Shown here: piece after piece, positions 1 to 8,208 of the stretch | Numbering within the stretch: position 1 is the stretch's first letter | Layout of the letters: each line of letters starts with the position of its first letter | Assembly: GCA_041545745.1 (NCBI GenBank) | Contig: CP168152.1 | Location: 1,114,001 to 1,178,000, forward strand | Source of the DNA: Stenotrophomonas indicatrix | GTDB taxonomy: Bacteria; Pseudomonadota; Gammaproteobacteria; Xanthomonadales; Xanthomonadaceae | Direction: 5' to 3' | Length of the DNA: 64,000 bases | Notes under the pieces: model-generated | Databases searched by the model: none | What the model saw: only the letters and a program-made list of their open reading frames with translations | What the model was told of the DNA's origin: nothing | Program-made: the position numbers and the translations under genes

Positions 1-364
1 CCCGATCGAAACCCTGCTCAAGGCCGCGATGGACGGAACAGTGCCGATCCGCGCGTTCATGGAGGCCTTCGTCGCCTCCGAGGTGGTGCTGCTGACCGGC
101 AGCCTGGTCACCCCCGATGGCAGCGGCTTCGATCCGCTGCTGTTCGACAAGCAGGGCACCCTGCACGTGGCCGTGTTTACCGATCCTGCGCGGGTGGGCA
201 TCTACAGCCAGCAGGCCGAGCATCAGGTCCGCTGGCTGATGCTGGACGTGCTGCGTCGCGTGCCGGGCGGTTACGGCGTGGTGATCAATCCGGGCACCAC
301 GCTCGGCTTCGAGATCTCGCCCAGCGGTGTGGGCGAGATCCTGAAGGATTTCGCGCAGGGCTGA
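1..364 (+). CDS. SseB-domain protein, 3' part (5' end outside window)
   Basis: The reading frame is open from the first bases (PIETLLKAAMDG...), so the gene starts before the window and only about 120 C-terminal residues are seen. The pattern of short beta segments (VVLLTG, LLFDKQGTLHVAVFTD, GVVINPGTTLGFEISP) matches the SseB N-terminal domain found in small bacterial proteins of unknown role. The internal ATG at 29 has no reason to be the real start. SseB itself is a type III secretion translocator component, but this domain is widespread in non-secretion proteins and nothing nearby suggests secretion. Family assignment is by eye. Confidence 0.7.
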   Translation, partial: PIETLLKAAMDGTVPIRAFMEAFVASEVVLLTGSLVTPDGSGFDPLLFDKQGTLHVAVFTDPARVGIYSQQAEHQVRWLMLDVLRRVPGGYGVVINPGTTLGFEISPSGVGEILKDFAQG

Positions 365-454
365 CCGTTCTGTAGCGCCAAATCGTCGCTCGTCTGCTTC
401 CAATTGGCGGCCGTACGTGATCCTCTTGCACGACATAGGGATCGAGGCTTTGCC

Positions 455-919
455 ATGGAATTCAGGGTGCTATCCGCTGACGCGCCGGAAAGGCTGCAGC
501 TGGCACAGTGGTACAACGCGCAATGGGGCCGGGATGCCGGCGTGTCGCTGGAGCAGGAACTGCAGCGGCTCAACCAGCCGCAGGATGCGGAAGGCTTTCC
601 CCACCTGATCACAGCATTCGATGGCGGCCAGGTGGCAGGCGCCGTGCAGCTCAAGCGCCGGGAGATGCGGGCATTTCCACAGTACGAGCATTGGCTGGGC
701 AGTGTGTTCGTGGCCGACAGTCATCGCGGCCGCGGCCTGGCCAGCGGACTGGTCGAACAGGCTGCGGCGCAGGCGGTACGGATGGGCGTCTCGCATCTGT
801 ATCTGCAGACCGAAGCCCTGGATGGCGGCCTTTACGCGCGGCTGGGCTGGACGCCCCTGCAGGAAGCCGACAACCACGGCTATCGCGTACTGGTGATGGT
901 ACGGGAGCTGGGCGCATGA
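455..919 (+). CDS. GNAT family N-acetyltransferase
   Basis: A protein of 154 residues with the GNAT fold: an N-terminal helix region, central strands (AVQLKRREMRA), the acetyl-CoA pyrophosphate loop VADSHRGRGLASGLVEQA (the Q/RxxGxG/A motif around residues 86-104), and a C-terminal strand YLQTEALDGGLYARLGWTP typical of the family. The ATG at 455 is preferred over an upstream TTG at 404 because it has GAGG seven bases upstream and the fold begins there. Its stop overlaps the start of the next gene (ATGA), so the two are probably translated together. The substrate cannot be told from sequence. Confidence 0.85.
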   Translation: MEFRVLSADAPERLQLAQWYNAQWGRDAGVSLEQELQRLNQPQDAEGFPHLITAFDGGQVAGAVQLKRREMRAFPQYEHWLGSVFVADSHRGRGLASGLVEQAAAQAVRMGVSHLYLQTEALDGGLYARLGWTPLQEADNHGYRVLVMVRELGA

Positions 920-1221
920 CCGCCGCTTCGGAACACCATTCCCGTCTCGCTCTGGCCTTCCTGATCGGCGCCATCGTCGCAGCACTCATCGCCATGCCGC
1001 TGTTGCGTGCAGTCGGTTTCGTGCAGTGGCCGGTGTTCGTCATCGCCTGGCTGATCAACCTGGGGGCGGCCTGGCATCTGGGGCAGTGGGCGCGGCAGCA
1101 GGGCCGTTCAACCTGGGCGTTCGGGCTGCCGGCAGCGCTCGGTACCGTGGCGTCGATCGTGATCTACGTGCTGCTGGCGGTGCTGGGGCCGAAGGCCGGT
1201 TCGCAGAGCCCCGCAGCGTAG
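916..1221 (+). CDS. small inner-membrane protein, function unknown
   Basis: A protein of 101 residues starting with the ATGA overlap of the preceding acetyltransferase. Three hydrophobic segments are visible: LALAFLIGAIVAALIAMPLL (about residues 11-30), FVQWPVFVIAWLINLGAAW (about 35-53) and TVASIVIYVLLAVLG near the C-terminus, so it should be an integral membrane protein with a short charged loop (QWARQQGR). I do not recognise the family. The translational coupling suggests co-expression with the acetyltransferase but does not reveal a shared function. Confidence 0.7.
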   Translation: MTAASEHHSRLALAFLIGAIVAALIAMPLLRAVGFVQWPVFVIAWLINLGAAWHLGQWARQQGRSTWAFGLPAALGTVASIVIYVLLAVLGPKAGSQSPAA

Positions 1222-1248
1222 CTAAGGGCGTCAACGGGGAAGTGCGGC

Positions 1249-1314
1249 ATCCACGCATGGCGTGGATCTACTTCCGCCATCGCATCGTCCGGGCAGATCC
1301 ACGCCATGCGTGGA
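1249..1314. repeat. pair of SMAG-type hairpin repeats, inverted orientation
   Basis: Two copies of the hairpin ATCCACGC-atg-GCGTGGAT, the first (1249-1267) followed by CTAC and the second (1297-1314) in the opposite orientation. GTAG next to a short stem-loop is the signature of the SMAG repetitive extragenic palindromes known from Stenotrophomonas maltophilia. The pair lies between two convergent genes, where such elements usually sit, and could stabilise or end both transcripts. Confidence 0.8.
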
Positions 1315-1361
1315 CGCTTCCGCAAACGATGCCGGCCCGAAGGCCGGCACCATCACACACA

Positions 1362-4300
1362 CTACATCGTCACCTTGCGCCGATTGTCCTCGCTCACCCG
1401 GTCGATCAGCTTGTTGTACGGATCAAAGCCCGCCTCATCCGGCCTGGCATCCACCGTCACCGTGATCTTCGGCTCGGCCGTAGTGATGTGGTGTCGCTGC
1501 AGGTACAGGACCTTCTGGTCGCGTTCCTTGCCTGACGCGCCATTGGCGAACACACCGATCTCGACCCAGTCATCCATCGTGCCGGCGGTCTCCTTGCCCT
1601 TGCCATCGGCGTACTGCTTGCTGGCATGCAGGTCCAGAGTCACGTCGTAGCGACCGTCGGCACGCTTGCGCGCGCTGACGGCCAACACCCGGTTGTCGTA
1701 GAAGCTCATCTTCTCGAACAGATCGGTTACCAGCTGCTGGCGGCCGGCGGGCGTTTCGGCGCGGATGTAGGCCAGCAGCTCCCGCGAGGTGGTGTACGGC
1801 GGCTGCTGGTAGCCCTTGTCCTGCAGGAAGCGCTTCAGGGCACGGTTCAGCGCCTCCTCGCCGATTTCCTCACGCAGGCGGTAGAACACCAGCGAGCCCT
1901 TCTGGTAGTGGATGTACTGCTGGTTCTCCACACGTTCCAGCGGCAGCTCCTCGATGGCCTCACCTCCGCGCCCGGACAGGTAGCCATCCAGCTCGCGCTT
2001 GAGGAACTGGCGCATGTGCTGGCGACCGTATTCCTGCTCCATCACCATCAGTGCCGAATACTGCGACAGCGACTCGGACAACACGGTTGCGCCCTGTACG
2101 TTGGCGCCGATCACCTGGTGCGCCCACCACTGGTGCGCGACTTCGTGGGCGGTCACGTAGAACACATAGTCCACCTTGTCCGGGTCGCGCAGGTCGGCGA
2201 TGAAGCCGATCGACTCCGAATAGGGAATGGTGTTGGCGAAGGACTGGGCGAAGCGCTGGTAGCCCGGGAACTCGATGATGCGTACCTGGCGATGCTGGTA
2301 CGGAGTGAAGTTGGCTTCGTAGTAGGCCAGCGACTTCTGCACCGCGTCGATCATGCGGTCCACGTTGTAGCCGTGGGCAGGATCGAAATACACCTCGATC
2401 GGGATGTCCTTGTAGCTGGCACGGCGAACTTCCCAGCGTGCCGACAGGTAGGCGTAGAAGTTCAGCATCGGCCGGTCCATCGCATAGCTGAAGCAGCGCC
2501 GGCCGTCCGCCGTGGTCTCGTGCTGCAGGTAGCCCGGCGCCAGCGCCACCTGGTCGGGTGCCGTGCAGATGGTGCTGCGGAAGTCGAGCCAGTCGGCGTC
2601 GTTGGTGACGTAGTTGTTCGCGCGTGCGGCTTCGTCTTCCAGCTTGTGCATGCGCCGTGGCTCGCCGAGGTCACGCTTGCGACGCTCATTGCGGTCGCTG
2701 ATCTCAACGCCTTCGTTGTAGCCGAAGGACGGCAGTACGCGGCTGTTGAAGAAGCTGCCGTTGTCGACGATGTTGCTCGGCGCCTGATCTGCGGTGATGC
2801 CATGGGGCTGCTGCACCAGACGGAAATGGATGCGGCGCTCTTCGCCCGGCTGCAACGGCGTGGCCAAGCGATAGATGCGGTAGCCAAGGTCGGCGTCGTG
2901 CATCGACAGCGTCTGTCCGCCGAGGTCGACGGCCACCAGCTGTTTGTCGTCGGCCGTGGCCACGTGCACCTCCTGGATGGGCGCGGCATGGGTGTTGCGG
3001 ATCGTCCAGTTGGCGTCGATCACCATTGACTGGGTCTCGGGATGCAGATCCACCCGGTTGTCCACGGCGATGATGCGCGGCTGCGGCAGGTTGCGGTACT
3101 TCGACAGTTCGCGTTCGTAACGGGCCTGCAGGTCCAGCTGCTGGTCTGGTGAAAGGAAATCGTTGCGGATGTTGGTGCTCCAGTACAGCCAGCCGCCTAC
3201 CGCGATGAACGCGACGGCGGCCAGCGCTGCCATCGCGCCGGTCGGGCCACGCAGGCGTCGCCCGGCCAGGGCAAGCCGCTGGCGCAGGCCCTGGCTGACG
3301 CCGCGTACCCAGAACGCCGACGCCAGGCACATCAATGCCAGCAGGAACAGCGCCCAGTAGCCCTGGAAGGCCAACTGCCCGCTCAGGAAGTGGCCGTAGC
3401 CGTTCATGTCCGAATAGGGGGCGATCGGCCAGCTGCCGAAGTTGTAGATGTTCTGGGTGTAGTCGAGCATGCCCAGCACGCCCTGGCCGATCATCACCAC
3501 GATCAGCAGCGCGTAGCCGAAGAACTTGTTGTTGGTCAGCACCTGCAGTACCAGCGCCAGACCGCCCATCAGCACGTACACCACCGAATCCAGCGCAAGA
3601 CTGCGCAGGTACAGCAGCGGTTCGAGATGGGTATAGCCTTTGGCCAGCTGTACGGCCATGGCTGCCAGCGCGCCGGCCGCCTGGAAGCAGGCGATCACCG
3701 CCACCAGTGCGACGAACTTGGCCAGCAACGGCACCCAGTTGGGTACCGGCATCGCATCGTTCACCTCGTTGATGCGTGCACCACGCTCCTTCCACACCAG
3801 CTCACCGGCGAAGAACAGCACGATGATGATCAGCAGCCAGCTGAAGGCGCCCTGCAGGGCCATGATCATCTGCGAGGTGACCGGCCAGATGGAGGTGCCG
3901 TACAGCGTCTGCCGGAACAGCGCGGACGGCAGGAAATTGGCCAGGCCCAGCACCAGCAGCACGATGAAGGGCACGCTGCGCAGCACGCCGCGTGTATCGA
4001 AGCGCACCTGGCGCAGGAACTGCCGCCACGCGGTGCCTGCACCGAACACCGGCGTCACCCGCGGCAGCGTGGTCGTTGCCGGTCGCAGCGGCGCGGGATC
4101 GGCTGATGCCGCCGCCTGGCCGCGGCCCCAGCGCCGGCGGCCGCTGCCGCTGCGTTCGGTACGGAACAGGGCGAAGGTGGCTGCGAACAGCGCGGCGGCC
4201 ACGGTCAGCCACAGCACCCGGTTGGCCAGCAGGTAACCGGCCAGTTCCGGAATGCCGCTGTTGCGCTCTTCGGTGGACCAGTAGCGGATGGTGCGCGACA

Positions 4301-4946
4301 GCGCACGCATGCCCAATGGCTCGGTCAGCACCGCGATCCAGGTGTTGTCAATGTCGCGCAGCAGGGCGGCGCTGACCCCGTACAGCACGAAGTAACCGAC
4401 CACGCCGATGTACACCCACAGGATCGAACGGGTGGTTACCGCCAGCAGCGACAGCAGTGCCGTGGTGAACAGCAGGTTGGGAATGACCACCACCGCGAAG
4501 GTCCAGGCGTAGCCGGCCCAGCTGGTGGGCCCCAGGCGCTCGGTATCGACCCAGGGCATGAACTGCGCCACCAGTATGCCAATGGCGATCAGCACGTATA
4601 CCAGCAGGCCCGACACCAGCGCCGCACCGATGCGCCCGGCCAGATAGTGACGGCGTTTGATCGGGCTGGCGAAGATCAGTTCGGCCGTGCCCAGTTCGAA
4701 GTCACGCAGCAGCGCATTGCTGACAAACAGGGTGGACACCAGCATGCCAAGCAGGGTGAAGATGCCCAGCATCGAGGCGACGACGGTGGGTGCATTGCTG
4801 TGCACGTTGCCGCTGCCGCCCCCGATCTGCACCGCATCGCTGGACGCGGCGCCGAAGGCGAGCAGAGCGAACAGACCGGCAAACAGCCACAGCAGCGGGG
4901 AACGCAGCTGCTCGCGCAGCTCGAACCGGAAGAAGTCGAGGGTCAT
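1362..4946 (-). CDS. ABC-2 type permease fused to M1 family aminopeptidase
   Basis: A protein of 1194 residues. The N-terminal ~560 residues are an ABC-2-like membrane domain with about a dozen hydrophobic segments in two sets (for example LFAGLFALLAFGA, FIVLLVLGLANFLPSALF, LLIIIVLFFAGELVW). The C-terminal ~600 residues are an M1 metallopeptidase: HEVAH near residue 932 followed by a downstream Glu in SESLSQYSAL gives the HExxHx18E zinc site. It lies 12 bases downstream of an ABC ATPase gene, its obvious partner. The pairing suggests a transporter that handles peptides or releases them at the membrane, but the substrate is unknown. Fusions of this kind recur in Xanthomonadaceae and Bacteroidetes. 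No break is seen in the frame. Confidence 0.9.
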   Translation of the reverse strand: MTLDFFRFELREQLRSPLLWLFAGLFALLAFGAASSDAVQIGGGSGNVHSNAPTVVASMLGIFTLLGMLVSTLFVSNALLRDFELGTAELIFASPIKRRHYLAGRIGAALVSGLLVYVLIAIGILVAQFMPWVDTERLGPTSWAGYAWTFAVVVIPNLLFTTALLSLLAVTTRSILWVYIGVVGYFVLYGVSAALLRDIDNTWIAVLTEPLGMRALSRTIRYWSTEERNSGIPELAGYLLANRVLWLTVAAALFAATFALFRTERSGSGRRRWGRGQAAASADPAPLRPATTTLPRVTPVFGAGTAWRQFLRQVRFDTRGVLRSVPFIVLLVLGLANFLPSALFRQTLYGTSIWPVTSQMIMALQGAFSWLLIIIVLFFAGELVWKERGARINEVNDAMPVPNWVPLLAKFVALVAVIACFQAAGALAAMAVQLAKGYTHLEPLLYLRSLALDSVVYVLMGGLALVLQVLTNNKFFGYALLIVVMIGQGVLGMLDYTQNIYNFGSWPIAPYSDMNGYGHFLSGQLAFQGYWALFLLALMCLASAFWVRGVSQGLRQRLALAGRRLRGPTGAMAALAAVAFIAVGGWLYWSTNIRNDFLSPDQQLDLQARYERELSKYRNLPQPRIIAVDNRVDLHPETQSMVIDANWTIRNTHAAPIQEVHVATADDKQLVAVDLGGQTLSMHDADLGYRIYRLATPLQPGEERRIHFRLVQQPHGITADQAPSNIVDNGSFFNSRVLPSFGYNEGVEISDRNERRKRDLGEPRRMHKLEDEAARANNYVTNDADWLDFRSTICTAPDQVALAPGYLQHETTADGRRCFSYAMDRPMLNFYAYLSARWEVRRASYKDIPIEVYFDPAHGYNVDRMIDAVQKSLAYYEANFTPYQHRQVRIIEFPGYQRFAQSFANTIPYSESIGFIADLRDPDKVDYVFYVTAHEVAHQWWAHQVIGANVQGATVLSESLSQYSALMVMEQEYGRQHMRQFLKRELDGYLSGRGGEAIEELPLERVENQQYIHYQKGSLVFYRLREEIGEEALNRALKRFLQDKGYQQPPYTTSRELLAYIRAETPAGRQQLVTDLFEKMSFYDNRVLAVSARKRADGRYDVTLDLHASKQYADGKGKETAGTMDDWVEIGVFANGASGKERDQKVLYLQRHHITTAEPKITVTVDARPDEAGFDPYNKLIDRVSEDNRRKVTM

Positions 4947-4958
4947 GGTGTACTCCGC

Positions 4959-5858
4959 TCAGGCTGCACGGGCACGCGCCTGCAGGCGCAGGCGCTGGAA
5001 ATACACATCCTCGAGATCGGGTGCGACCGGCGCGAAGCCATCGCCCGGGTCGCTGGCGCTGTGCACGTGGATCACCGGACGGCCCCCCACCAGGCGCGAG
5101 GACAGCACCGTGTAGCGCGCCTCATGGTCAGCCAGTTCCGACGGATCCACCTGCTTGCGCCAGACCTGCTGCTGCAGCGCCTCGATCGCATCGGTGGGGC
5201 GGCCGGTCAGCAGCACCTGACCCTTGTTCATGATCGCCATGGTCGGGCACAGGTCGGTCACGTCCTCGACGATGTGGGTGGACAGGATCACCGCCACGTT
5301 CTCGCCGATGGCCGCCAACAGGTTGAGGAAGCGGTTGCGTTCTTCCGGGTCGAGCCCGGCGGTGGGCTCGTCGACGATCACCAGGCGCGGGTCGCCCAGC
5401 AGCGCCTGGGCGATGCCGAAGCGCTGGCGCATGCCCCCGGAGTAGGTGCCCAGCTTGCGCTTGCGTGCATCCCACAGGTTCACCTGCTGCAGCAGGCCAT
5501 CGACCACTTCGCGACGCGGGCCACGCTGGGTCAGGCCCTTCAGCACGGCAAAGTGCTCCAGCAGGTCCAGCGCGCTGACTTTCGGGTACACCCCGAAGTC
5601 CTGTGGCAGGTAGCCCAGGCGGCGGCGCACGGCGTCCTTGTCGCGCAGTACGTCGATCGGTGATTCACCCGGAATGCTCAGGGTGGCACTGCCACTGTCA
5701 GCCTCCTGCAGGGTGGCCAGGGTGCGCATCAGCGAGGATTTCCCCGCGCCGTTCGGGCCGAGCAGGCCGAACATGCCGCGGGGAATATCCAGGGTGACCC
5801 CGTTCAACGCGTGCACGCCGTTGGCGTACGTCTTGGACAGCGAATCGATCGTCAGCAT
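4959..5858 (-). CDS. ABC transporter ATP-binding protein
   Basis: A protein of 299 residues with all ABC ATPase motifs: Walker A GPNGAGKSS (about residues 34-42), signature YSGGMRQR, Walker B LVIVDEPTAGLD, and the H-loop His in ILSTHIVED. The ~80 residues after the NBD (LMTGRP-like region through the C-terminal RLRLQARARAA) are typical of ABC-2 exporter ATPases. It is the first gene of a two-gene unit with the downstream permease/M1 fusion, and would energise that membrane domain. Start is the ATG at 5858, just ahead of the first beta strand (MLTIDSLSKTYANG). Confidence 0.93.
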   Translation of the reverse strand: MLTIDSLSKTYANGVHALNGVTLDIPRGMFGLLGPNGAGKSSLMRTLATLQEADSGSATLSIPGESPIDVLRDKDAVRRRLGYLPQDFGVYPKVSALDLLEHFAVLKGLTQRGPRREVVDGLLQQVNLWDARKRKLGTYSGGMRQRFGIAQALLGDPRLVIVDEPTAGLDPEERNRFLNLLAAIGENVAVILSTHIVEDVTDLCPTMAIMNKGQVLLTGRPTDAIEALQQQVWRKQVDPSELADHEARYTVLSSRLVGGRPVIHVHSASDPGDGFAPVAPDLEDVYFQRLRLQARARAA

Positions 5859-5930
5859 GCGACGTACACCTTTCCGTGTGTTGATCTGCTGTTTATCGCG
5901 CTGAACGGCGGCGGCGTCATGCCCCTTTGG

Positions 5931-6395
5931 TCATGGTGCCTTTGGCCAGCGGTCCAGCTGCCAGCACCGCAGCACACCGTCCTCGGCATCCACGCGCTGG
6001 CCGACCGTGCGGAAACCGTTCCGGCGCAGCACTGCCTGCGAGGGCAGGTTGTCCACGGCGGTTTCGGCCGTCAGCACGTGTATGCGTGGCTGCGTCCACG
6101 CCCATTGCACGAACTCGGCCAGTGCGGCGCCGGCCAGGCCTCGTCCCTGGTGGGCTGGAGCGATGCCATAGCCAAGGGTGAGAACACCGGCCTGCGGCGC
6201 GCGGGTCAGGGACAGCAGGCCCACCGTGCGTGCCGCCTCGACGATCCGCCACGCGGCCGGAGAAAACTGCGGCTCGATGGAGGCGGTGAGGTCGGCCAGC
6301 ATGGCGATCACTTCGGGTGGGGCGACAGCGTCTTCAGCGGTATCGGTGCAGGACAGCAGAGCGCGCACGTCGTGTGCGGACGCAGGAATGAGCAT
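5931..6395 (-). CDS. GNAT family N-acetyltransferase
   Basis: A protein of 154 residues. The acetyl-CoA binding motif is clear in LGYGIAPAHQGRGLAGAAL (QxxGxG around residues 83-88), followed by helix EFVQWAW, strand HVLTAETAVDN and the LRRNGFRTVGQR segment characteristic of RimJ/RimL-like acetyltransferases. It reads away from the KaiC-like gene and toward the ABC operon but is separated from it by about 70 bases. The target (protein N-terminus, amine or antibiotic) cannot be predicted. Confidence 0.85.
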   Translation of the reverse strand: MLIPASAHDVRALLSCTDTAEDAVAPPEVIAMLADLTASIEPQFSPAAWRIVEAARTVGLLSLTRAPQAGVLTLGYGIAPAHQGRGLAGAALAEFVQWAWTQPRIHVLTAETAVDNLPSQAVLRRNGFRTVGQRVDAEDGVLRCWQLDRWPKAP

Positions 6396-6711
6396 GGGAA
6401 CCTCGACAGGGAGTTGCCCGGATGGGCATTGCCGGTGCGAGGGCAGGGCAGCGTGAGCCTCAGCCCAGGTGCAACTCGCCGTTTGCCGCCGTCACCGGTG
6501 CGGTGTGGGAACTGCTGGCGGAGGACAAAGGCCTTCTCCTGGCGGGAGGGAGTGCTGCGCGGAGCGCGCGCTCCTAGCGTACCTGCGGAATCGCCGGTGC
6601 GTTGAAGCCAGAGGCTGTGAAATGTTCCTGAATGCGCTGGTATCGGTGCGCTGGATCACACAATACGTCGACAGGTGCGCCGATACGCTCTGCCCCTCAT
6701 ACAGCAAGTCA
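6396..6711. other. intergenic region between divergent genes; no gene seen
   Basis: This stretch separates the acetyltransferase from the KaiC-like gene, which point away from each other, so it must carry both promoters. A reading frame in phase with the KaiC-like gene runs back to 6469, but its codons lack the conservation of a KaiC N-terminus and no good ribosome binding site supports it. A GC-rich imperfect hairpin lies around 6540-6580. No convincing -35/-10 pair was found by eye. Confidence 0.4.
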
Positions 6712-8208
6712 ATGCGAGCGCGCATGCGGATCACAACGGGAATTGAAGGGTTGGACGGCATTCTTGGCGGCGGGTTCCCGCAGGCCCGGGTGTACCTGCT
6801 GGAAGGGCCGCCAGGCTCCGGCAAAACCACGCTGTCCCTGCAGTTCCTGCTGGAAGGCCTGCAACGCGGCGAGCGCTGCCTGTACATCACCCTGTCCGAG
6901 ACCGCCGAAGAACTGAGGGAAGTAGCGTCGGCCCACGGCTGGTCGCTGGATGGACTGCACCTGTTCGAGCTGGGCTCGGCCGAGGGGGCGATGGGCAATG
7001 GCCGCCTGCAGTCGGTGCTGCACTCGTGGGAAATGGAGCTTGACGAGACGGTCAACCTGATCATGTCCAAGGTGGACAGCATCGGGCCGACCCGGGTGGT
7101 GTTCGATTCGCTGTCGGAGCTGCGCCTGCTGGCGCAGGATTCGCTGCGCTATCGTCGCCAGATCCTCGCGCTCAAGCAGTTCTTCGCGCCCAAGAGTGCG
7201 ACGGTCATTCTGGTGGATGACCTGACGTCCACCGGCGATGAACGCGATGGCCAACTGCACAGCCTGTGCCACGGCGTGCTGTCGCTGGAACGTCTCACCC
7301 TGGACTTCGGCCCCGCGCGCCGCCGGATGCAGGTGCAGAAACTGCGTGGCGTCGATTTCGTCGCCGGTTACCATGACATGGTGATCCGTCGTGGTGGGGT
7401 GCAGATTTTCCCGCGCCTGATTGCCTCCGAGCATCACGGCCGGTTCGTGGGAGCACCCATCAGCAGTGGGGTGGACGAGATCGACCGGCTGCTGGGCGGT
7501 GGTCCGCTGCGCGGTACCTCCACGCTGTTGACCGGCCCGGCCGGCAGCGGCAAGACCAACGTGGCGCTGCAGTACGTGTGGGCCGCCTGCGAGCGCGGTG
7601 AGCGCAGCTGCATCTTCGAGTTCGACGAGCGCGTGGGTACGCTGCTGGCACGCGCTTCGGCGCTGGATATCGATCTGGACAAGCATCTGCGCTCCGGCAT
7701 GCTGGAGATCCTGCAGATCGACCCGGCCGAAGTGTCACCCGGGGAGTTCTCCTGGAACCTGCGTAAGTCCGTAGAGGAGCGCAACTGCCGTGTGCTGGTG
7801 ATCGACAGCCTCAACGGCTACGTCACCGCCATGCCGCAGGAGAAACAGTTGATGCTGCAGCTGCACGAGATGCTGTCCTACCTGAACCAGAAGGGCGTGG
7901 CGACCTTCATGATCAACCCGCAGCACGGTCTGGTCGGCACCATGTCCACCGGCAGCCTCAACGTGTCCTACATCGCCGATGCGGTGGTGCTGTTCCGCTT
8001 CTTCGAAGCCAAGGGACGCATCCGCAAGGCGATCTCGGTGATCAAGAACCGCGGCGGTGCGCACGAAGACACCATCCGCGAACTGAAGATCGACGGGCGG
8101 GGTATCACGGTCAGCGCCGCGCTGGCCGATTTCCAGGGCATCCTTACCGGTACGCCCGAATTCGTCGGCGACAGCGCGGCGCTGCTGGGCCAGTCCAATG
8201 TCCGATAG
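6712..8208 (+). CDS. KaiC-like double-domain RecA-family ATPase
   Basis: About 498 residues forming two KaiC domains. The first has Walker A GPPGSGKTT (about residues 31-39) and the paired acidic residues of YITLSETAEEL; the second has Walker A GPAGSGKTN and FEFDERVGTL. In cyanobacterial KaiC the autophosphorylation pair Ser-Thr precedes ITDT; here the equivalent place reads Ser419-Tyr420 before IADA (aligned by eye). No kaiA or kaiB is in the window, so this is the non-cyanobacterial signalling type rather than a clock component. The gene overlaps the following hybrid histidine kinase by 11 bases, so the two almost certainly work together. Start chosen at 6712 (MRARMRITTGIEGLDG); 6724 is an alternative. 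Confidence 0.88.
   Translation: MRARMRITTGIEGLDGILGGGFPQARVYLLEGPPGSGKTTLSLQFLLEGLQRGERCLYITLSETAEELREVASAHGWSLDGLHLFELGSAEGAMGNGRLQSVLHSWEMELDETVNLIMSKVDSIGPTRVVFDSLSELRLLAQDSLRYRRQILALKQFFAPKSATVILVDDLTSTGDERDGQLHSLCHGVLSLERLTLDFGPARRRMQVQKLRGVDFVAGYHDMVIRRGGVQIFPRLIASEHHGRFVGAPISSGVDEIDRLLGGGPLRGTSTLLTGPAGSGKTNVALQYVWAACERGERSCIFEFDERVGTLLARASALDIDLDKHLRSGMLEILQIDPAEVSPGEFSWNLRKSVEERNCRVLVIDSLNGYVTAMPQEKQLMLQLHEMLSYLNQKGVATFMINPQHGLVGTMSTGSLNVSYIADAVVLFRFFEAKGRIRKAISVIKNRGGAHEDTIRELKIDGRGITVSAALADFQGILTGTPEFVGDSAALLGQSNVR

Noticed and set aside
508-1221. A 237-residue frame starting inside the first acetyltransferase gene
   Set aside because: Only its last 101 residues, from the ATG at 916, look like a protein; the part before is the out-of-frame shadow of the acetyltransferase.
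1626-3029. A 467-residue open frame on the plus strand opposite the M1/permease gene
   Set aside because: It is the antisense shadow of a gene with clear M1 peptidase motifs; the translation has no recognisable domain and the codon pattern is that of GC-rich third-position bias on the other strand.
6712-8208. Reading the KaiC-like gene as a circadian clock component
   Set aside because: No kaiA or kaiB is present in the window and the gene is coupled to a hybrid kinase, so a signalling role is the more cautious reading.
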